A stretch of DNA of 64,000 nt. It comes from Candidatus Nitrosopumilus sp. (GTDB lineage: Archaea > Thermoproteota > Nitrososphaeria > Nitrososphaerales > Nitrosopumilaceae). The first letter of the stretch is position 1, and the number at the start of each line of letters is the position of its first letter. Both the position numbers and the translations under genes were made by a program. Under the pieces are notes generated by a model. That model made no database searches, was not told the DNA's origin, and saw only the letters and a program-made list of their open reading frames with translations. Where the stretch lies: the NCBI GenBank assembly GCA_029863275.1, contig JAOTVS010000002.1, positions 32,996 through 96,995 of the forward strand, written 5' to 3'. Below, in pieces: positions 59,455-64,000 of the stretch.

Positions 59455-60527
59455 TGAAGTTGTTGGATGATTTTGAATTATTTGGAAATATAGCCAAGGC
59501 TGAAAATTTCATAAATAGAATCAAAGACGGAAAATTTTTGTTTTCATTGGTTATTTCTTATACTGAAACATGTGAAATTCCAGGGATAACTTTTGCCGGT
59601 GCTGATAAGGAATCAATACAATATACGCCACCTGCTGATGCAGAATATCTTCACTATGGTAATTGTAAGACAATCGATAAAATTCCAATGACTCCTGATG
59701 GAAAGCCTACTCCTGCACTACTCACTAAAACAGCCCTTGAATCCTCCAGTATTCCTCATATTGTAATTAATGCTGGAAGCAAAATCTCTCCTCAATTACC
59801 ATTTATACAAACAGGTTTATCTCCAGGAAAAAATATCTCTATAAATCCTGCAATGACTGACCTGCAGGTTTCTCAAGCAGTCAATTATGGAAGAATTATT
59901 GGACGAACTTTGGCTTCAATTACTGATTGTTTGATAATTGGAGAAAGTATTCCGGGAGGTACAACTACTGCACTTGCTGTGATGAAAGCTTTGGGGTATA
60001 AAGCAAAGGTAAGTTCTAGTATTCCAAACAATCCAGTTGTTTTAAAAAATCAAATTGCAAGTATGGCTTTGGATAGAATAAATTCTGATAACCCATATGA
60101 TGTGATTGCAAAGGTTGGTGATCCTATGATCCCTTTTGTGACCGGAATGTTGAGTGCAGCGTCTGAAATAAATCCTATAATGTTGGCAGGAGGGACACAA
60201 ATGACGGCAGTTTTAGCTTTTGCATCGAAAATTGGATTTAATGAAAAAAACACTGCTATTGGAACAACTAGTTATATTTCAGATGATGAGAGTGCAAATT
60301 TCAAAAATCTAGTATCGGAGATTGCAGATGTCCCAGCGATCGCAGTAAATCCACTTCTAAAGAATTCAAAATTTCCAGGATTAAGGGCCTTTTCGGAAGG
60401 ATTCGCAAAGGAGGGAGTTGGTGCTGGGGGAACGATAATTGCTTCTTTGTTAAAAAATAGAAATAACTCTTCAAAATTTTTAGAGTTGGCTGAAAAAGAA
60501 TATGGTAGAATATTTACTTCACAGTAA
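59454..60527 (+). CDS. cobT: Nicotinate-nucleotide-dependent phosphoribosyltransferase (archaeal CobT family)
   Basis: A 357-residue protein of the archaeal CobT-type family (TIGR00303-like). The central G-G-T-T-T-A-L-A-V-M and C-terminal G-V-G-A-G-G blocks fit. It should activate the lower ligand base of cobamides with nicotinate mononucleotide, in agreement with the cobamide synthesis known in thaumarchaea. GTG 59454 overlaps the MBL stop. Its 3' end overlaps glmS (convergent) by 14 bp. Confidence 0.85.
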   Translation: MKLLDDFELFGNIAKAENFINRIKDGKFLFSLVISYTETCEIPGITFAGADKESIQYTPPADAEYLHYGNCKTIDKIPMTPDGKPTPALLTKTALESSSIPHIVINAGSKISPQLPFIQTGLSPGKNISINPAMTDLQVSQAVNYGRIIGRTLASITDCLIIGESIPGGTTTALAVMKALGYKAKVSSSIPNNPVVLKNQIASMALDRINSDNPYDVIAKVGDPMIPFVTGMLSAASEINPIMLAGGTQMTAVLAFASKIGFNEKNTAIGTTSYISDDESANFKNLVSEIADVPAIAVNPLLKNSKFPGLRAFSEGFAKEGVGAGGTIIASLLKNRNNSSKFLELAEKEYGRIFTSQ

Positions 60528-62274
60528 CTGATTTTGCCAAGTTTCTTGGATAATCAGGATCAGTATCTTTTTCAAGTGCAGCATAATATGATAGCAATTG
60601 AATTGGAATAGTTTCTGAAATAGGAAATGTCAATTCATGTGTCTTTGGAATTTGAATCCAATAGTCATAAACATCACTGCTTTTATCTGAGATTCCAATA
60701 ATTTTTGCTCCTCTAGCCTTGATTTCCCTTGCACTCATCAAAGTATCTTGATATGTTGAATCTCCTGGATTGATAATAATTACAAAAACACTAGAATCCA
60801 TTAATGCAAGAGGGCCATGCTTTAATTCTCCTCCTGCGATTCCTTCTGCATGAATATAGGTAAGTTCCTTAATTTTTAGAGCCGATTCTATAGCTATCGG
60901 ATAATGAATTCCCCTCCCAAGTACATAGATATCCGATATATCTTTAATCTCATTAGCAAGTTTTTTTATTTTGTTGTGTTCCATAAGGATTTGTGAAATT
61001 GAAGATGAAATTTCTTGAAAATCTATTACCATTTTCTCATCACTTAATTCCTGAATGATTTTATACAAAATAATTAACTGTGATGTAAAACTTTTGGTGG
61101 CTGCAACCCCAATTTCAGGTCCACAATTCATCCCAATTACACAATCTGATTCTCTGGCTAAAGTTGAGGTAAGCGAATTAAGTATTGCTATTATTTTACA
61201 ATTGGATTTTTTGGCAATATTCACTGCTTCTAAAACATCTGCGCTTTCTCCACTTTGGGATAGTGCAATTAGAAGCGAATTTGGTTCTATAATGTTCTCC
61301 GAAAATGGCATTTCACTTGCTATGATGGATTCTGATTTTATTTTTGCATATTTTGATAAAAGGTATTTTCCCACCAGTGAAGCATTATGACTTGTTCCAC
61401 TACCGGTTAGATAGATGTTTTTTGCGTTCTTGAGATAGTCTGAAGATTTTTTTATTGAATCTTTTGTAGTTTCACCTGCTTTAAAAATTGTTTCTGACTG
61501 TTCAGAGATTTCCTTGAGTGTAAAATGAGCATAATCGCCTTTGTAAACATCTGCAAATTCTTTAGATACCTTGGTTATCTGAGGTTTTATTTCATTTCCA
61601 TCAAAATCTAAAATTTGCATTTTTTCTTGATCAATTAAAACAAAATTTCCATTGTCTATGTAAATAACATCATCAGTTTGTTCAATAAACCCCAATACGT
61701 CACTTGACAGAAAATATTTTTCCTTCCCTATTCCTATAATTAACGGTTCATGATATCTAGCTGCTGCTAATTGACCGTTTTCAAACATTGCAATAAAAGA
61801 ATAATGTCCCCTTAATTCAGAAACAGTTTTTATCATTGTATTTTTTACATCATTTAAGTTTTCATAATTTTTTTGTAAAAGATTAGCAATAACTTCACTG
61901 TCAGTTTCACTTTGAAAACTATACCCATCTTTTTTCAAATTTTCCTTTAATTCATCAAAGTTTTCAATGATGCCGTTATGCACGATGGCAATTTTTCCTG
62001 AATTACTAGGATGTGGATGAGCATTTGCGTCTGTAACTTTTCCATGAGTAGCCCACCTAGTATGACCTATTCCAATTGATCCAGGTAAATCATCAAGTTG
62101 AAATTTGGAATTAACTACTTCGACCTTCCCTACTCCTTTCTTTAATTCAATATGGTTATTTGATTCAGTTGCAACTCCAACACTATCATATCCCCTATAC
62201 TCCATTCTCCTTAGTCCTTTGACTATAACTGGAGCTGCATTTTCATTTCCTGAATAACCAATAATTGAACACAT
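60514..62274 (-). CDS. glmS: Glutamine-fructose-6-phosphate aminotransferase (isomerising)
   Basis: A 586-residue two-domain enzyme. MCSIIGYSG: Cys2 becomes the N-terminal nucleophile of the glutaminase domain, followed by R-G-Y-D-S-x-G and the T-H-x-R-W-A-T-H-G-x-V block. Two SIS domains follow (SGTSHNASLVG, LSQSGESADVLE, RGIHYPIAIESALKIKE-type) and the C-end KSVTVK. It makes glucosamine-6-phosphate for surface glycans and N-glycans. No glmS ribozyme is expected or seen. Confidence 0.95.
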   Translation of the reverse strand: MCSIIGYSGNENAAPVIVKGLRRMEYRGYDSVGVATESNNHIELKKGVGKVEVVNSKFQLDDLPGSIGIGHTRWATHGKVTDANAHPHPSNSGKIAIVHNGIIENFDELKENLKKDGYSFQSETDSEVIANLLQKNYENLNDVKNTMIKTVSELRGHYSFIAMFENGQLAAARYHEPLIIGIGKEKYFLSSDVLGFIEQTDDVIYIDNGNFVLIDQEKMQILDFDGNEIKPQITKVSKEFADVYKGDYAHFTLKEISEQSETIFKAGETTKDSIKKSSDYLKNAKNIYLTGSGTSHNASLVGKYLLSKYAKIKSESIIASEMPFSENIIEPNSLLIALSQSGESADVLEAVNIAKKSNCKIIAILNSLTSTLARESDCVIGMNCGPEIGVAATKSFTSQLIILYKIIQELSDEKMVIDFQEISSSISQILMEHNKIKKLANEIKDISDIYVLGRGIHYPIAIESALKIKELTYIHAEGIAGGELKHGPLALMDSSVFVIIINPGDSTYQDTLMSAREIKARGAKIIGISDKSSDVYDYWIQIPKTHELTFPISETIPIQLLSYYAALEKDTDPDYPRNLAKSVTVK

Positions 62275-62346
62275 TATTGATTTTTTGTACTTATTGGGGT
62301 ATTTTATTGATTAGTTTATTTTTATAAGCAAATTATTGAAGGACTA

Positions 62347-62997
62347 TCATTTTGTCTCAGCGGTCTGTGAAACTGATTCAGCCTGGACTTTTTTTTGCTC
62401 CTTGGTAGGATTTTCAATTTCTGCCTTAGTGCTATCAGATGGACCTTCGGCCTGATTCTCAGGTATGTTTTCTATAATTGGTTCAGATTTTGCTTTACTT
62501 TTTTCTAAAATTTCTGGAAATTTTGATTCTGGTGTAAATTGAATTTGTTCTTCTTCATCTGTTGTTACTGTATATGATGGAATGTTGATTACCCTGTCTC
62601 CAATCATTATGTGACCATGAACCACTGCTTGTCTTGCCTGATAAGGTGTTTGGAATCCAAATTTTTTATGCACCATGGTTTGCAATCTTCTAGTAAGTAA
62701 ATCATTAACTTCAAGATTTAGTACATCATCTAAAGTTGCCTCACTGCTTACTAATCCAACTCTAGCTAATGATTTCATCAATATTGGTTCTTTCTCTTCT
62801 CGAATATCTTGTTGTAAGGCAAGTAATGATCTTGCTTGATGCCTTACACTTGATAGTTTTGTATGTGCTTTCCATAATTCTTTTTTTGTCCTTAATCCGA
62901 ATGTACCAAGAGTCTTCAACTCTTCCATTTTCAAATCATAATTTAGTGGTCGTTTTGGTTTTCTCCAAGCTTTGCGAGGATATTTAGGATCTCCCAT
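62347..62997 (-). CDS. rps4: 30S ribosomal protein uS4
   Basis: A 216-residue small-subunit protein. The S4 RNA-binding domain (RRLQTMVHKKFGFQTPYQARQAV then HGHIMIGDRVINIPSYTV) is complete. Residues 170-216 are an added Glu/Ser/Lys/Pro-rich tail, probably disordered. 9 bp after uS13 on the same strand. The usual next genes uS11 and rpoD are not here; glmS follows. Confidence 0.94.
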   Translation of the reverse strand: MGDPKYPRKAWRKPKRPLNYDLKMEELKTLGTFGLRTKKELWKAHTKLSSVRHQARSLLALQQDIREEKEPILMKSLARVGLVSSEATLDDVLNLEVNDLLTRRLQTMVHKKFGFQTPYQARQAVVHGHIMIGDRVINIPSYTVTTDEEEQIQFTPESKFPEILEKSKAKSEPIIENIPENQAEGPSDSTKAEIENPTKEQKKVQAESVSQTAETK

Positions 62998-63006
62998 TTA
63001 TTTCAC

Positions 63007-63573
63007 CTATTCTTTTTTCCCTACAGGTTCTGCCTTTGCAGGAGTTGCAGCAGCTGTTTTTGGTGCAGCCTCGCCAGTTGGTGCTGCTATTGCTTGTGTT
63101 CCAGCTGATTTTACTGGGGCTGCTTTTCCTCCTTTAGCAACGCCAACAGCTCCGCCTTTTCTACCTGTACATCTAGTTCTTTGTCCTCTAACTTTCAATC
63201 CATACATGTGACGGTAACCCCTCCAACTACTAGTAATCCTTTCTCTTTCAACATCATTTCTTAGGGTAAAATCAATATCTGAAGTTAAAATGTGAACATC
63301 TTTTCCGGTTTCTACATCCTTTCTTCTGTTTAAGAACCATCGAGGAAAGTTTGATGAAGAAGGATCAGTAATTAACTTCTCAATTTCTTGAACATCTGAC
63401 TCGCTCAAATATCCGACATTTGAGTTTGGATTAATTTTTAATGTATCTAAAATGGCTGTGGCAAAATTGTATCCTATTCCCTTAATCTGAGTTAACCCTA
63501 TAGTTATCTTCTTTTCTCCTGGAATATCGTTTCCTACTATCCTTACAATGTGATTATATTCTTGAGCGCTCAA
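63007..63573 (-). CDS. rps13: 30S ribosomal protein uS13
   Basis: A 188-residue small-subunit head protein. The core (1-145) has [21 protein letters not shown]-x-R-H and R-G-Q-R-T-x-C-T-G-R-K. Residues 145-188 are an added Ala/Pro/Lys/Thr tail. TTG 63573 is the start; a TATA-like GTTTTTATC on this strand (about 63600-63608) lies about 30 nt upstream, so a near-leaderless mRNA. A perfect palindrome overlaps the start codon. Confidence 0.94.
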   Translation of the reverse strand: MSAQEYNHIVRIVGNDIPGEKKITIGLTQIKGIGYNFATAILDTLKINPNSNVGYLSESDVQEIEKLITDPSSSNFPRWFLNRRKDVETGKDVHILTSDIDFTLRNDVERERITSSWRGYRHMYGLKVRGQRTRCTGRKGGAVGVAKGGKAAPVKSAGTQAIAAPTGEAAPKTAAATPAKAEPVGKKE

Positions 63574-63574
63574 G
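63561..63574. repeat. 14-bp perfect palindrome over the uS13 start codon
   Basis: CTTGAGCGCTCAAG at 63561-63574 contains the TTG start of uS13 (63571-63573 on this strand). It could form a small hairpin or be an operator. Chance occurrence of a perfect 14-mer palindrome at one given site is low, though not negligible in a 64 kb window. Confidence 0.4.
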
Positions 63575-63788
63575 TATTCAAAAATTCTGAATTTCCCCGA
63601 TAAAAACCATGCTAGGAGTTATTTTATGGTAATTACAATAACATTAAACAGAAACTTTTGATGGTCTCCAAATCTCCTTTATGATGTGTCAACCCCTGAT
63701 TATTTCAAAGAGATTTGCTAGGTATGTGTTCTAAAATCTTAGAAATTATAGATGATTTTCCTCAAATTTCTCCAAAAATAATGATTAT

Positions 63789-63941
63789 TTATCTAAAGTC
63801 AACCTTTTTAGTCCAATTTGTGCCTTGAATATTCCATTGGTTACACTTACAACATTTCTTTATACCCATTCTGACATCTACATCTATGCAAAAACAATGA
63901 ATTCCTTTTCCAGTAGGGTCCTTGATACATAATTTTTGCAT
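63789..63941 (-). CDS. 50-residue Cys-rich microprotein
   Basis: The protein begins MQKLCIKDPT and has six Cys (5, 16, 18, 30, 31, 33: C, CFC, CC-x-C) and one His (15). The end is Trp/Lys-rich (QWNIQGTNWTKK). It looks like a metal-binding protein related in style to the other small Cys-rich proteins here. A TATA-like sequence about 24 nt upstream supports a leaderless start. Same strand as rps13, 215 bp upstream of it. Confidence 0.5.
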   Translation of the reverse strand: MQKLCIKDPTGKGIHCFCIDVDVRMGIKKCCKCNQWNIQGTNWTKKVDFR

Positions 63942-64000
63942 TAATCTGATTAGAATGATTTTCTTAATATGTTATTTGTAATATTTTTTTAAATTTGAAT

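Noticed and set aside
63681-63699. C box-like ATGATGT followed by CTGA in the uS13 upstream region
   Set aside because: Only 8 nt lie between the boxes, too short for a guide, and no C'/D pair or terminal stem follows.
1-64000. CRISPR arrays, insertion sequences, prophage or toxin-antitoxin modules
   Set aside because: No regularly spaced repeats, transposase, integrase or phage structural genes are visible on either strand.

Overview
The window is AT-rich, densely packed archaeal DNA. It reads as a chromosome segment of an ammonia-oxidising thaumarchaeon (Nitrososphaerota, probably Nitrosopumilales: Nitrosopumilus/Nitrosarchaeum-like). The pointers are a three-gene biotin-dependent acetyl/propionyl-CoA carboxylase of the type used in the 3-hydroxypropionate/4-hydroxybutyrate cycle, an 11-subunit complex I with no NADH module, archaeal translation genes (Rpb10, ABCE1, uS2, uS4, uS13, Trm5, archaeal GluRS), a CobT of the archaeal family, a split transketolase, and many TATA-driven leaderless starts, often TTG or GTG. 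The species assignment is inference. I see no CRISPR, prophage, integrase or IS element.

Layout. 1-7.5 kb: a glutamyl-tRNA-reductase-like gene that lacks the catalytic Cys, a flavin reductase, the carboxylase operon and a peroxiredoxin. 7.6-18.1 kb: nuoABCDHIJKMLN. 18-25 kb: a polyprenyl synthase, a tRNA-Glu with an apparent 15-nt insertion in its T-loop, a CADD/TenA-like oxygenase, tRNA(CAU), a CBS protein, a surface polysaccharide deacetylase, zinc-binding microproteins and a Yip1-like protein. 25-34 kb: a C/D box sRNA candidate, pyrE, a LarA-like gene, a site-2 protease, trm5-abce1, 5S rRNA and pepA. 34.2-37.5 kb: a non-oxidative pentose phosphate operon in which the transketolase N-half is fused to ribulose-phosphate 3-epimerase. 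37.6-43.3 kb: a GRGTG-repeat protein, CorA, tRNA-His, an anchored surface protein and several small Cys-rich or Rieske proteins. 43.3-47 kb: a GNAT, an FAH-family hydrolase and GluRS. 46.9-48 kb: a three-gene operon of zinc-ribbon microproteins divergent from a Fur-family regulator, with palindromic operator candidates between them. 48-54.3 kb: one tight operon rpoN-eno-rps2-memo-mvk-ipk-idi-ggpps, joining transcription/translation genes to isoprenoid lipid synthesis. 54.4-64 kb: tRNA-Leu, translin, a secreted protein, AIM24, a wHTH/membrane pair, NnrE-MBL-CobT, glmS, uS4, uS13 and a Cys-rich microprotein.

How the genes fit together. The carboxylase, complex I and the sugar-phosphate operon describe an autotroph that fixes bicarbonate, runs a ferredoxin-type (not NADH-type) complex I, and makes pentoses through a non-oxidative branch. 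The mevalonate-to-GGPP cluster feeds ether-lipid synthesis. CADD (p-aminobenzoate) and CobT (cobamide) indicate self-sufficiency for cofactors.

The most promising undescribed material is (i) the Fur-linked zinc-ribbon operon and the wider set of Cys/His-rich microproteins of 30-70 residues, (ii) the HemA-like pseudoenzyme and its upstream partner, (iii) the transketolase-epimerase fusion, and (iv) a repeated C-terminal membrane-anchor tail on surface proteins, including a decayed copy beside tRNA-His. All motif assignments were made by eye without database searches.
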